A DNA stretch of 62,478 nucleotides from JANLSO01 sp031362405 (GCA_031362405.1 JANLSO010000089.1:1-62478); one strand, 5' to 3'. Positions 1 through 7,857 are shown, counted from the first letter of the stretch. Numbers and translations: made by a program. Notes: a model not told the origin generated them from the letters alone.

Positions 1-542
1 AAATCCAGGATCACCTTCTGGGATGCGTGGTAGGCGCCAAGTCGGTTCTTCAAGTGCCCATGGTTGACCGCGACCTTGATCGCGACGCTGGCGTCGATCA
101 GCCCGATGAGCGTCGTCGGCACTCGGATGTAGTTGGTGCGGCGGCGGTACGTGGCTCCGGCGAAACCGGCGACGTCGGTGGTGAGGCCGCCGCCCACCAC
201 GAGCACGGGCTCCTTACGCACAAGCCCGAAGTCACCGAACGCGTCCACGATCCGCTCGAGCGTCGCCAAAGACTTGTCGGTTTCACTGATCGCGACCCGG
301 ACCGTCGTGAGGTCGATGCCGTGATGCGCGAAGTACGCCTCGATCTGCTCGCCGTAGAGGCCATAGACCGCATCGTCGACCACCATCAAGCAGCGGCCCA
401 GTTGGCGGAAGCTCGCGGCGATCTCCCCGTTTTCGGGAGCGAAGGCCCCTTCCACGTAGAGCAGATCGAAGTTGATCGTCTCGCGGCCTTCGACATGGAA
501 GGCCGTTTCGGTGGCCCTGAACGTCGCGTGAGAGGTGCTCAT
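1..542 (-). CDS. Sedoheptulose-7-phosphate cyclase (EEVS/DDGS-type), 5' part only
   Basis: The first 180 codons are present and the gene runs off the left edge. The reading frame contains the NAD-binding stretch GGGLTTDVAGFAGATYRRR, then IRVPTTLIGLIDASVAIKV, then AVNHGHLKNRLGAYHASQ, which are hallmarks of the dehydroquinate-synthase fold. The DAS-IKVAVNHG-LKNRLGAYHA pattern points to sugar-phosphate cyclases that act on sedoheptulose 7-phosphate (2-epi-5-epi-valiolone or desmethyl-4-deoxygadusol synthase) rather than AroB. Such enzymes open C7-cyclitol or mycosporine/gadusol-type pathways. The ATG at 542 has a GAGG-like ribosome site about 10 bases upstream. A HAD-fold gene lies 107 bp upstream on the same strand. 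The product branch cannot be decided from the N-terminal half. Confidence 0.8.
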   Translation of the reverse strand, partial: MSTSHATFRATETAFHVEGRETINFDLLYVEGAFAPENGEIAASFRQLGRCLMVVDDAVYGLYGEQIEAYFAHHGIDLTTVRVAISETDKSLATLERIVDAFGDFGLVRKEPVLVVGGGLTTDVAGFAGATYRRRTNYIRVPTTLIGLIDASVAIKVAVNHGHLKNRLGAYHASQKVILD

Positions 543-649
543 GCAGAAACCTCGAGTTCATTGGGAGGATCGGATGCCTGCAGCGAGCTGCGGCGGGGAG
601 CCGCCCACGTGCGGGCGAGCTGCGCCGAACACCGCTTCGGTACGAATGG

Positions 650-1318
650 TCAGGCGCGAGGGATGAGCGCGCGCAGCTCCCGGAACGTCAGGTGGTCGAA
701 CTGGCGGTGGGCGTTTTCGAAACGGTGATCAGCGGTGTTTTCGTTGGGGAACGCGACGCATCTCAGGCCCGCCGCCACAGCGGCGTCGACCCCCGCGAGG
801 TTGTCCTCGATGGCGATGCAGTCGTCGGGTTCTTCGCCCAGCTGCTCGAGCGCGAAACGGTAGGCAGCACCGTCCGGCTTGGGTCGATCAACGCGGGAGG
901 CGTCCATAAGCAGGTCGAATGCCGTCGGCGCGATATCCGGCGCCAACGCGTCGAGCAGGGCCGAGACGTTCTCTTTGGAGGTCGTCGTGACCAGCGCGAC
1001 CGTGAAACCGGACTTCTTGCCCTCGTGCAGCGCCTCGACCACGCCGGGGCGCGGCGCGAGGTGCGACGCGGCCAGGCTCTCGCGAAAGAACTCCGACTTC
1101 GAGCGATGAACTTCCGCGGCGTCGATCTCCTGGCCCACCGACCTGGCGTACGCGGCGATCCTCTTGCGTCCGCCGCTCTCCTGCAGGAGCCCGGTGTACT
1201 CCTCCCGACTCCAGCGCCAGTCAAGTCCGTGGGCCGCGAAAGCGCGGTTGAACGCCTCCCTCTGTAGCTCTGAGGTGTCTGCGATGGTCCCGATAGAGCC
1301 AAAGAGAATGGCGGACAT
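650..1318 (-). CDS. HAD-IA (CbbY/phosphoglucomutase-like) protein without catalytic aspartates
   Basis: 222 aa with the layout of a beta-phosphoglucomutase-like HAD protein: alpha-helical cap (residues about 15-85), then motif II (LVTTTS), motif III lysine (RPKPDG) and motif IV acid pair (IEDNLAGV). Motif I, normally FDxDGT, reads FGSIGT here. Nucleophile position 7 is Gly and acid/base position 9 is Ile. As known for the family, phosphoryl transfer needs that first Asp, so this protein is probably not a conventional phosphatase or mutase. It sits directly upstream of the sugar-phosphate cyclase on the same strand and may be a binding or partner protein in that pathway (inference). The ATG at 1318 puts motif I at residue 6, as usual. 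Confidence 0.8.
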   Translation of the reverse strand: MSAILFGSIGTIADTSELQREAFNRAFAAHGLDWRWSREEYTGLLQESGGRKRIAAYARSVGQEIDAAEVHRSKSEFFRESLAASHLAPRPGVVEALHEGKKSGFTVALVTTTSKENVSALLDALAPDIAPTAFDLLMDASRVDRPKPDGAAYRFALEQLGEEPDDCIAIEDNLAGVDAAVAAGLRCVAFPNENTADHRFENAHRQFDHLTFRELRALIPRA

Positions 1319-1590
1319 GGAATCCCTTCGAAGGTCTCTGCGTCATTGATGTGCGTGCAGCTCGATGAACCGAGCGGCCGCGCCCGCGTCGTTCGGGAAA
1401 GTTATGAATCGGGTTCCTGGTCGTCAACGGGGATCGGCGCGGTATGCGGTCAGCTTCTGTCCGCATCGACGGCGTGCGCAGGATCACCACCCGCGCGATA
1501 TCGGCCGCGTGAGGGCAGGACGGCTTCACGAATCCCTACGGTCCTCGGGACCAGGCCACGCAGAGCCCACACGTCAGGAGACCGCGCCAC

Positions 1591-1684
1591 CATGCTGGCG
1601 ATGCAGGAGTCGGACGAGGGCAAGGCCGCGCAGGAGCACGACGGGGTCCTCCCCGATACCGTCGCAATCTTCATCGAGGAATAG
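1591..1684 (+). pseudogene. 3' fragment of a small alpha/beta-barrel gene
   Basis: About 30 codons from an internal ATG to TAG encode a tail (ESDEGKAAQEHDGVLPDT, then VAIFIEE) that closely matches the last 30 residues of the intact protein encoded at 7858-8121 (ESDEGKAAEEYDGVLAET, then IAIYIEE). No N-terminal part is found in any frame upstream. I read this as the orphaned 3' end of a paralogue. The surrounding 1319-1590 holds nothing else I can support. Confidence 0.6.
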
Positions 1685-1720
1685 ACTGGCCCAGTCGTAC
1701 GCCGCTCTACCAGCCGGTCG

Positions 1721-2270
1721 CTACTTGATGCCGATCACCATCGAGTCGGGGCCGACGAGGTGCTCGGCCCGGGTCTGAGAGAATCCGGCCTCGCGCATCC
1801 AGCCCATAGAGTCGGTGGCCGTGTAGTCGAGCCGCCCTCGGTGTCGATGAGCATGTTCAGGCTCATCAGCAGGCCGAACGCGTTCTGTGAGCGGTCGTCG
1901 TCGATGATCGCCTCGTAGACGATCAGGGCGCCGCCGTCCGGCAGGGCGTCGCAGGCCTTGCCGATGAGCATCCGCTTCTGCTCGAGATCCCAGTCGTGGA
2001 GGATGTGCCCCATCGTGATCACGTCGGCCGGCGGGACCTCGTCGGTGAAGAAGCTCCCGCTGCTAAAGGGGAGGCGCCGTGCGAGGCCGTTGTGTTCCAC
2101 GTAGTCCTCGAAGATAGGCGCGACCTCGGGCAGGTCGAAGCCCCCTCCGGTGAGGTGGGGGTTGGCGAGAGCGATCTGCACGGCCAGGTCACCCTGCGGT
2201 GCCGACGTCGACGAAACTCGAGTGCTCGGCCGAGGGGAAGCGCTCGGCGATCGGCATCTCGCTCACCTGG
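1721..2270 (-). pseudogene. O-methyltransferase (hydroxyneurosporene/ASMT type) remnant
   Basis: The middle part reads well as the SAM-binding C-terminal domain of a class I O-methyltransferase: FVDVGT, then GGGFDLPEVAPIFEDYVEH, then ITMGHILHDWDLEQKRMLI, then ALPDGGALIVYEAIIDDD. Two frameshifts break it. One lies near 2195-2205, between the GxGxG-like segment and the rest. The other lies near 1830, after which the C-terminal tail (MGWMREAGFSQTRAEHLVG to a TAG at 1721) continues in another frame. The N-terminal dimerisation half is absent. The gene is a decayed relic, although a cyclase plus an O-methyltransferase is what a gadusol/mycosporine locus would contain. Confidence 0.75.
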
Positions 2271-2296
2271 TATGACGTACTCGTCCACACCAGGAC

Positions 2297-2610
2297 GTGC
2301 CCGAGCGGCTGAGCACGACCGGGATCGCCGAGCGCATCCTTGCGTCCAAGAGCGGTCTGACTCGGGTGATCGATCGGATGGAGCCCGGCCTGGTCGAGCG
2401 CGGCGCCTTAAGGGCGATCGGCGCACCGTGCAGGTGGCGATCACCCCCAAGGGCCTCGAGCTTCTCGGGCGCGCACGCCCCGCGCACCATGCGACGATCA
2501 GGCGGCACTTTCTCGACCACATCGACGAGCAGGATGTCGCTGGGCTCACACATGCGCTGGCCGGTGTGTGCACGCATCTGAAGACCGTCCGGCCCGGCCG
2601 TGTCCGCTGA
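2297..2610 (+). pseudogene. MarR-family regulator remnant
   Basis: The first part gives the recognition helix and wing start of a MarR winged helix (ERILASKSGLTRVIDRME, then GLVER). The wing and dimerisation helix continue in another frame (RRLKGDRRTVQVAITPKG, LELLGRARPAHHATIRRHFL). The frameshift is around 2403-2409. The N-terminal helices are missing. It lies head-to-head with the broken O-methyltransferase, about 27 bp apart, so regulator and enzyme may once have been a divergent pair. Confidence 0.7.
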
Positions 2611-2760
2611 CCCGTCCCCGGCCGGAGAAAAGAATCGCGCCGGTGATTCATGATGGACGTCGTGGGCTGATCCTCGCCCGCGCCTGTCGCGGACTTCCGA
2701 GAGGAGCGGGGCGGCGGCCTACGGACCGCGTGGCACGAACGCGCCGGTCGACTGGGGAAA

Positions 2761-2849
2761 CGGAGGGGCAGGGATTTGAACCCTGGATCCGCCGATTGAC
2801 GGATAACGGTTTTCGAGACCGCCGCATTCGACCGCTCTGCCACCCCTCC
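2761..2849 (-). tRNA. tRNA-Ser(CGA)
   Basis: The reverse strand folds as a type II (long variable arm) tRNA. The 7-bp acceptor GGAGGGG/CCCCTCC and the T arm with GGTTCAAATCC are clear. The anticodon CGA is at 2815-2813, and the variable arm suits serine. Discriminator G; CCA is not encoded. It is divergent from tRNA-Ser(GGA), 55 bp away. Confidence 0.93.
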
Positions 2850-2904
2850 GCGGCGTCGGGCAGGGTAGCACGAGGCCGATCGTGCGCTACCATCCCGCGC
2901 GCCT

Positions 2905-2994
2905 GGAGAGGTGTCCGAGCGGCCGAAGGAGCGCGACTGGAAATCGCGTAGGCGGGTATTCCTCGCCTCGAGGGTTCAAATCCCTCTCTCTCCG
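2905..2994 (+). tRNA. tRNA-Ser(GGA)
   Basis: Type II tRNA with acceptor GGAGAGG pairing to TCTCTCC (one G-U pair). The anticodon loop CTGGAAA holds GGA at 2939-2941, followed by a long variable arm and the T arm GGTTCAAATCC. Discriminator G; no encoded CCA. The accessory island starts directly downstream, so this 3' end is a plausible integration site, though I did not find a matching direct repeat at the far end. Confidence 0.94.
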
Positions 2995-3005
2995 TTTCGA
3001 CCTTC

Positions 3006-3036
3006 GAACCCTGACCGACTAGGTCGGTCAGGGTTC
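3006..3036 (+). terminator. Hairpin after tRNA-Ser(GGA)
   Basis: A perfect 14-bp stem with arms 3006-3019 and 3023-3036 and a 3-nt TAG loop lies 12 bases past the tRNA end. The tail is weakly T-rich. It most likely ends tRNA transcription. Confidence 0.75.
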
Positions 3037-3206
3037 GTCTCCTGTTGCGAAGTCCCCCGCGACGACTATGGGTTTCGATCGCGCAACAGCGTGGGGGTTC
3101 CCTGGCCGCCAGGCGGCGGAGACGGGAAGGAAGCTCGATCTGGGCCGCCCGGCTCGCCCTGCGCGCATGCACCAACGTCCGCTCGAAGGGTCAGTATGTG
3201 CCAACG

Positions 3207-3356
3207 ATGGAGTCGAGAATTCTTGTAGCCGCCCAGCGTCTTGGCGTCCGTTTTTCGATCCGAAGCAGGGCGAGGGTCCTGGCGAACACTGACGCCGGTG
3301 CAGAGCTGGCGCAGGACGATGGCATCGGCGGACTCTCGTTTGAGGCGCCCAACTGA
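3207..3356 (+). CDS. Possible small ORF coupled to the XRE-ImmA gene
   Basis: A 49-codon frame starts at ATG 3207 and ends in a TGA that overlaps the ATG of the next gene (TGATG). Such overlap suggests translational coupling. The N-terminus (MESRILVAAQRLGVRFSIRS) resembles nothing I can name with confidence. It could equally be the relic of a longer gene. The rest of 3037-3206 contains no gene I can support. Confidence 0.3.
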   Translation: MESRILVAAQRLGVRFSIRSRARVLANTDAGAELAQDDGIGGLSFEAPN

Positions 3357-4516
3357 TGGCAACTCTTCACCACTCCGCTGCCCGCATCACACCGGCCGTA
3401 CTCCAATGGGCGTTGGATCGCGCAGAATCCACTCCCGCCAAGCTGGCGAAGGCAACCGGCACCAACGCTCCGGTCGTGGAGCGGTGGCTTAGCGGGGATA
3501 AGAACCCGACGTTTCGCCAAGCGCAGGAGGCGGCCAAGCACCTTCGCGTGCCGTTCGGATTCATGTTTCTGCCCGAGCCTCCGCCGGCAGGGCTGCCAAT
3601 ACCCGATTTCAGAACCCTCGCCGGACAGACCATCGGTGAAGCGAGCATCGACCTGCGAGACGTGGTCTTGGCCACCTTGCGACGCCAGGCATGGCTTTCG
3701 GAGTACCGCAAGGAGGAAGACGAGGCACGCGTCGGCGTAGTTGGTTGTGCCAAGAAGGGCGAGTCTTGGCGGGCCACAGCCCTCGATATTCGGTCCCAGC
3801 TCGGGCTTCGGGATGCCTTTCGACCTACTCGCCAGGACGAGTTTCTACGCGACCTAACCGAGCGTGCGGAGGCGCTTGGCGTCTACGTCATACGATCGGG
3901 GGTCGTTGCGAACAACACGCACAGGCCGCTTGACGTCAAGGAGTTCCGCGGTTTTTGCCTGAGCGATCCGTTCGCGCCGTTTATCTTCATCAACGGCGCC
4001 GACGTCCGGTCAGCACAGGCGTTTACCCTCGTGCACGAGCTAGCGCACGTTTGGATGGGCGAAACTGGCGTCTCCGGGCCGCTGACATCTACGGCTACCG
4101 GCACCGAGGCGCAGTGCAACCGCATTGCTGCCGAGGTCCTGGTACCGGAGCAGGAACTTTTCCGGGTTTGGGACGGCGACGCCGATATCCCGGATGCCGT
4201 CGCCGCGGCGGCGCGACACTTTCGGGTCAGTCGCTACGTTCTCGCCATTAAGGCGTGGCAGTCCAACCTGATCTCGCAGCCTGTTCTAGGCGGTCTTCTG
4301 AAGGACTACCGTCGAGAGGATCGCGGCAAGGAGGCAAGCGGCTCCGGAGGAGACTTTTACAAGACAGCGGTCGTTCGGAACAGCCGTAGCTTCTCCGAGC
4401 GCCTCATGGACGCATTGTCCCGTCAGCGCGTGTTGACTCGCGACGCTGCGGGCCTCTTGGAGCTAAGAACCAAGAGTCTCGATGGTTTGGCCCGTGAGCT
4501 GGTCGACCTTGGCTGA
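3356..4516 (+). CDS. XRE-HTH / ImmA-IrrE metallopeptidase fusion
   Basis: 386 aa. Residues about 10-60 are an XRE-type helix-turn-helix (PAKLAKATGTNAPVVERWLS). A linker follows, then an ImmA/IrrE-type zinc peptidase domain with the HELAH motif at about residues 227-231 and a downstream Glu-rich helix (NRIAAEVLVPEQE). In this COG2856 family the protein usually acts as the regulator or antitoxin half of a two-gene module with a PIN-like (DUF4411) partner, and that partner follows here with an overlapping start. Base usage is visibly less GC-biased than in the chromosomal genes, which fits horizontal transfer (inference). Confidence 0.88.
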   Translation: MATLHHSAARITPAVLQWALDRAESTPAKLAKATGTNAPVVERWLSGDKNPTFRQAQEAAKHLRVPFGFMFLPEPPPAGLPIPDFRTLAGQTIGEASIDLRDVVLATLRRQAWLSEYRKEEDEARVGVVGCAKKGESWRATALDIRSQLGLRDAFRPTRQDEFLRDLTERAEALGVYVIRSGVVANNTHRPLDVKEFRGFCLSDPFAPFIFINGADVRSAQAFTLVHELAHVWMGETGVSGPLTSTATGTEAQCNRIAAEVLVPEQELFRVWDGDADIPDAVAAAARHFRVSRYVLAIKAWQSNLISQPVLGGLLKDYRREDRGKEASGSGGDFYKTAVVRNSRSFSERLMDALSRQRVLTRDAAGLLELRTKSLDGLARELVDLG

Positions 4517-4996
4517 CCTGTACGTAGTTGACGCCAACGTCATGATCGAGGCGGCCAAGACTACTACGCCTTCGAGCGGGTCCCGGGGTTCTGGGAGTGG
4601 ATGGACGAGCGGATCATCGAGGGAGTCGTAAAGACGGCTTCGCTGGTAGGCGGAGAAATCGACTATCCCGACGCTCTGGTGGAGTGGCTAAGGGCCAAGG
4701 ACCCTGACCTGACCTACATCGACGTCAGCGAACCGGCCATCCAGTCTAAGTTCGCTGAGATCGCCACCTGGACCGTGACCTCCCCCTTCGGGCCCGAACA
4801 CGTAGCCAAGTTCCTTGCGGGTGCTGACCCATGGCTTGTTGCGAGTGCGGCTGTTCACGGTGCCTGCGTCGTGACACAGGAGACGCACGTTGGACCTGGT
4901 GCGAAAAAGGTCAAGATTCCTAACGTGTGCGGGGAGTTCAGCGTGCGTTGTATCAACACCTTTGAGATGCTTAGCGAGCTGGAAGCTCGATTCTGA
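4509..4996 (+). pseudogene. DUF4411 PIN-like protein, frameshifted
   Basis: A TTG at 4509, overlapping the end of the XRE-ImmA gene, opens the frame LADLYVVDANVMIEAAK, the first catalytic acid of a PIN domain. The frame is then lost by an apparent one-base deletion near 4558-4562. The remainder, YYAFERVPGFWEWMDERII onward, runs in a second frame to 4996. It includes the later conserved segments (GGEIDYPDALVEWL; ADPWLVASAAVHGACVVTQE; KVKIPNVC). The pair was probably a type II toxin-antitoxin-like module. If the deletion is real, the putative nuclease is dead. If it is a sequencing error, the gene is intact at about 162 aa. Confidence 0.75.
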
Positions 4997-5041
4997 GGGC
5001 CTCCGCCCTACGGATGTGGCCGGATGGGTCGGATGTGCGAG

Positions 5042-5113
5042 AAGGTTCAAGTTCAACTTCAACCCCGCCAGGGCAGTTTGGGAGTCCTCGTTGCCGCAGA
5101 AAGCTGCACGAGG
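5042..5113 (+). repeat. Box-plus-hairpin repeat, copy A
   Basis: The 33-nt box at 5042-5074 begins AAGGTTCAAGTTCAACTTCA and ends CCCGCCAGGGC. It is followed by an imperfect hairpin at 5086-5113 (CCTCGT and GCAG pairing with CTGC and ACGAGG). It lies between the PIN remnant and the HEPN gene. Copies B, C and D share the box but have different hairpin sequences. Confidence 0.7.
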
Positions 5114-5118
5114 CCTCG

Positions 5119-5520
5119 TCAGGCGTGAATCACGGACCTGGCAGCTTGGATAACGCGCTCTGCCGCCTCGATGCACGCCCCAGCATCGGCTTCGGCGGCG
5201 GCATCCAGGTCATCGGGATAGCGCCCCTCAATGGTCCACGGATTCAGCGAAGCAAGGTCATCGCTTTGGAACCTGGAGGCGACGTCGTCCGATAGGGCCG
5301 TTCTGAGCTTCAGCAGATCATGGGTCCTTCGCGGGTCGCGACCCGAGTGGATCAGGCAGGCCTTTATTGCCTTTTCGCCGGCGAGGTGAGCGAGGAAACA
5401 TGCGAGACGTGCCGGCACGCCCTCGCTCGCGTCAATGACCTGAGCAGCGGCGAGATCCTCCCGGGCCTGGTCTAACCAACGGATCGCCTCCTGCTCGCTG
5501 GTGTCAGGCAGCTCGCTCAT
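5119..5520 (-). CDS. HEPN-domain toxin of a HEPN/MNT pair
   Basis: 133 aa from the ATG at 5520 (residues SELPDTSEQEAIRWLDQARE). All-helical HEPN fold with LAGEKAIKACLIHSG and the RxxxxxH RNase motif (RDPRRTHDL). In characterised HEPN/MNT modules the HEPN protein is the RNase toxin and the MNT protein inactivates it by nucleotidylation. Here the MNT gene lies upstream and overlaps it by 17 bp, giving the order antitoxin-toxin. An upstream in-frame extension is possible but lies inside the MNT gene. Confidence 0.85.
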   Translation of the reverse strand: MSELPDTSEQEAIRWLDQAREDLAAAQVIDASEGVPARLACFLAHLAGEKAIKACLIHSGRDPRRTHDLLKLRTALSDDVASRFQSDDLASLNPWTIEGRYPDDLDAAAEADAGACIEAAERVIQAARSVIHA

Positions 5521-5845
5521 ACACGACCTTGCCCTCTCGAAGCGGCCAGTAGTGCATCGAGCCCAGAACATCGCGCCGGCGCTCGCACTCCCGCGGGTCG
5601 GTTACGAAGACGTCGACGGCAACGGGCGCGGTAATCGCACGTCGGATGGTCGCCATGAGACGCGCCTTCCTCGCGGGTTCCACCTCATCAAGGACGACGA
5701 GAAAATCGAGGTCGCTGTCGATCGTGTCATCGCCCCGCACAACCGAGCCGAAAAGGATCACCCGGACAGGATTCACCGCCTGGACGATCTCCGCCACCGC
5801 GCCCGGCACGAACGATCCCAAGGTGTTCTGAGAGGTGGTCGTCAT
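5504..5845 (-). CDS. MNT-domain nucleotidyltransferase antitoxin
   Basis: 113 aa minimal nucleotidyltransferase. The signature GSVVRGDDTIDSDLDFLVV carries the GS and the DxD metal ligands, with a third acid in VAVDVFVTD. It is the first gene of a two-gene operon with the HEPN protein. Members of this family adenylylate the HEPN partner near its active site (family knowledge). Starts at ATG 5845. Confidence 0.87.
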   Translation of the reverse strand: MTTTSQNTLGSFVPGAVAEIVQAVNPVRVILFGSVVRGDDTIDSDLDFLVVLDEVEPARKARLMATIRRAITAPVAVDVFVTDPRECERRRDVLGSMHYWPLREGKVVYERAA

Positions 5846-5988
5846 CCCTCGGAATGGTAGGTCATCCTCTGGATGAATCGAAAGCGCGAGATGACGAGTT
5901 CAGGTTCGCGATTTCGAGCCCGGCACCGGTGGAGGCGTTAGGCCTTGTCGCAGAAGCCCCGTCCGGCTGCCCTGTCACCATCCGGTGC

Positions 5989-7038
5989 ATGCGGGAGAAC
6001 CGGAAGAGCCACACTCAGCCCCAGTTCTACCTGCGGGCCTTCGCAAACGACGGCCATCTCGTCTCAATCCGAGATGGCCGTCACAGACGGGTCGGCCTAA
6101 AAAAGGCGACCGTTGAGCGCAATGCCTACGCGTTCCGCGAGACATGCGGCACGGTCGACCAGAGCCTAGAAAGATGCTTCGCCGAAGTCGAGCGGCTCGC
6201 CGCACCCTCCCATCGTCTACTGCGCCAGGGAACGATGCCGACCGGGGTAGCTTGGTTGTCGTATCTGCTGTTCCTCGCGCTCAGCTTCGGGCGGTCCCGC
6301 CGCGGAATGCGCATGAGTGACGTGGCGATGCCACTTGAGCTCGCCGCGTTGCTTTCTGCGGTCCCCGGTGGGGCCCGCAATCTCTACCTCGACAACCTGG
6401 TCCACCGCATCTGGCCATGCTGCGTATGGGTCCTCGGGCAACTCGATGTGCGACTTGTCTTCCTGCCGGAGAACCTTCGCCTCGTCACGGCCGATCACAT
6501 AGTCGGACTATGGGCCGACCACCCGAACCCATCCAGCCTCGGTTTGCTTTCGGCTCCGCTGCTGGTGCACCCGGTCGATCGCCAAAGGGCGCTGTGGTTC
6601 AAGCGCCCCTTCGAGGATTGGCCGCCCTGGCTCGACGACCCGTACCAGGCGGCGGCCAACGCCAATTGGGCCATGGCCCATGTCGCGACCGATGAGGTAC
6701 TCGTCCACCCGGACGACCTGACCAATTTCATCATGTGGCTGCCCAACGGCCACCGAGAGACGCCCATCGGAACGCTCGTGCCTGTGGCCCGGTCCCTGCC
6801 GCTGTGGCTCCCGTACCGGGCCATGCCCGCCGTACTCGCCGGCTCCCATGTTGAGGCAATCCTGGCTCGGTCACACCGCTCTCGGACGATGGCAGCAGTC
6901 GCCCAGCAGACGGGCAACGCGCCAGAAACCATTTTGGCGGCTACCCCTACAGATGCAGGCCGCGCGTTCGCTGCTCTTGTAAAGACTCCGAACGGATTCG
7001 GCACACAGACTGGCGAACTCCGAGGGCCCGTGAGGTAG
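5989..7038 (+). CDS. DUF4238-like protein
   Basis: 349 aa from ATG 5989. I chose this start because the conserved opening, SHTQPQFYLRAFANDGHLVS, follows directly; an earlier ATG at 5854 would add 45 unconserved residues. The opening and the later motifs (VERNAYAF; LVTADHIVGLW; ALWFKRPF) match DUF4238, a family of unknown biochemistry often seen among accessory genes. No transmembrane segment or clear catalytic motif is visible. It is transcribed away from the HEPN/MNT operon and is followed by repeat copy B. I assign no function. Confidence 0.72.
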   Translation: MRENRKSHTQPQFYLRAFANDGHLVSIRDGRHRRVGLKKATVERNAYAFRETCGTVDQSLERCFAEVERLAAPSHRLLRQGTMPTGVAWLSYLLFLALSFGRSRRGMRMSDVAMPLELAALLSAVPGGARNLYLDNLVHRIWPCCVWVLGQLDVRLVFLPENLRLVTADHIVGLWADHPNPSSLGLLSAPLLVHPVDRQRALWFKRPFEDWPPWLDDPYQAAANANWAMAHVATDEVLVHPDDLTNFIMWLPNGHRETPIGTLVPVARSLPLWLPYRAMPAVLAGSHVEAILARSHRSRTMAAVAQQTGNAPETILAATPTDAGRAFAALVKTPNGFGTQTGELRGPVR

Positions 7039-7105
7039 GGAATCGAGCCGCAGATCACTTCGACGGACAGGGTGGACCCAGGCGCCCGCGCTGCGCCACG
7101 GGTCC

Positions 7106-7197
7106 AAGGTTCAAGTTCAACTTCAATCCCGCCAGGGCCGTTGTCCTCGGGAACACAAGCGCCTCGCCCGGCCGTTCGCAGCCGTCGAGCGAGGCGC
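7106..7197 (+). repeat. Box-plus-hairpin repeat, copy B
   Basis: The box at 7106-7138 differs from copy A by one base. The hairpin at 7159-7197 has arms GCGCCTCGC and GCGAGGCGC and a 21-nt loop. It lies about 68 bp past the DUF4238 stop. Confidence 0.7.
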
Positions 7198-7325
7198 GCA
7201 TTGACCCGCCGATCTCCGCGGATCTAGGATGGCGCCGCGGAACGGTCTGGGGCAACGGTGACCCTCACCCGTCGAAGGTCGATCGCCGTTTTGATGCTCC
7301 TCCCATCCGTCAAGGAGAACCGTCG

Positions 7326-7610
7326 ATGCACGCGACCATCCGAACGTACGACCGCGCGGCCGATTTGGCTGACCTGCTTTCCGCCAACAAGGACGAGATC
7401 CAACAGCTCTTCAGCGCTATCCCCGGATTCCGGGCCTACCATCTCGTGAAGACGGGCGACGCGGAGTGCGTCAGCCTCACCGTCTTCGACGACGCCGCAG
7501 GCAGCCAGGCCGGAACCGACGCGGCCCGTGAGTGGGTCGCTGCCAATGCGGCTCACCTGAACGTCCCACCTCCGCAGGTCTCGGCCGGTGAGGTCGCATT
7601 CAGCCTCTGA
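7326..7610 (+). CDS. Small ABM-like alpha/beta-barrel protein
   Basis: 94 aa with a good ribosome site (AAGGAGAA, 6-7 bases before ATG 7326). The layout HATIRTYDRAADLADLL, then IPGFRAYHLVKTGD, then CVSLTVFDDAAG, then AREWVAAN resembles a dimeric ferredoxin-like barrel of the antibiotic-biosynthesis-monooxygenase type. These may be oxygenases or simple stress or binding proteins; no catalytic residue can be assigned. It is flanked by repeats B and C. Confidence 0.65.
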   Translation: MHATIRTYDRAADLADLLSANKDEIQQLFSAIPGFRAYHLVKTGDAECVSLTVFDDAAGSQAGTDAAREWVAANAAHLNVPPPQVSAGEVAFSL

Positions 7611-7625
7611 GCGGCTGAGTATCGC

Positions 7626-7687
7626 GCCGCACATCCGGGTCCGGACCGGACGTGCGGCGGTTTACCGCCGCGCGGCGGTAAACCGCC
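7626..7687. terminator. Two back-to-back hairpins
   Basis: The first hairpin is 7626-7658 (13-bp stem, one mismatch, 7-nt loop). The second is a fully self-complementary 32-mer at 7656-7687, built around TTTACCGCCGCGCGGCGGTAAA. They lie 16 bp past the 7326-7610 gene and probably stop transcription from both sides. A TTGACA at about 7712 lacks a matching -10 element. Confidence 0.6.
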
Positions 7688-7753
7688 AGTTTCAGCTGAC
7701 ACCCATGCCCTTGACACGGGGCGTCACTTAAGTGGCGGGGTAGGTCACCGCAT

Positions 7754-7828
7754 GAGGTTCAGGTTCAAGTTCAATCCCGCTAGGGCCGCTCATCCCCGAG
7801 GAGGGGCGTTCGGCGCGCCCCTCCTCGG
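7754..7828 (+). repeat. Box-plus-hairpin repeat, copy C
   Basis: The box at 7754-7786 begins GAGGTTCAGGTTCAAGTTCA. The hairpin at 7796-7828 has a perfect 13-bp stem (CCGAGGAGGGGCG) and a 7-nt loop. It lies just past the 3' end of the minus-strand gene at 7858-8121. Confidence 0.7.
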
Positions 7829-7857
7829 ATCCGTCCCCGCCGGCGGGCCCCCGAGAC

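Noticed and set aside
1..541. Ordinary 3-dehydroquinate synthase (AroB)
   Set aside because: The substrate-loop pattern DAS-IKVAVNHG-LKNRLGAYHA differs from the AroB pattern DSSVGGKTxxN.
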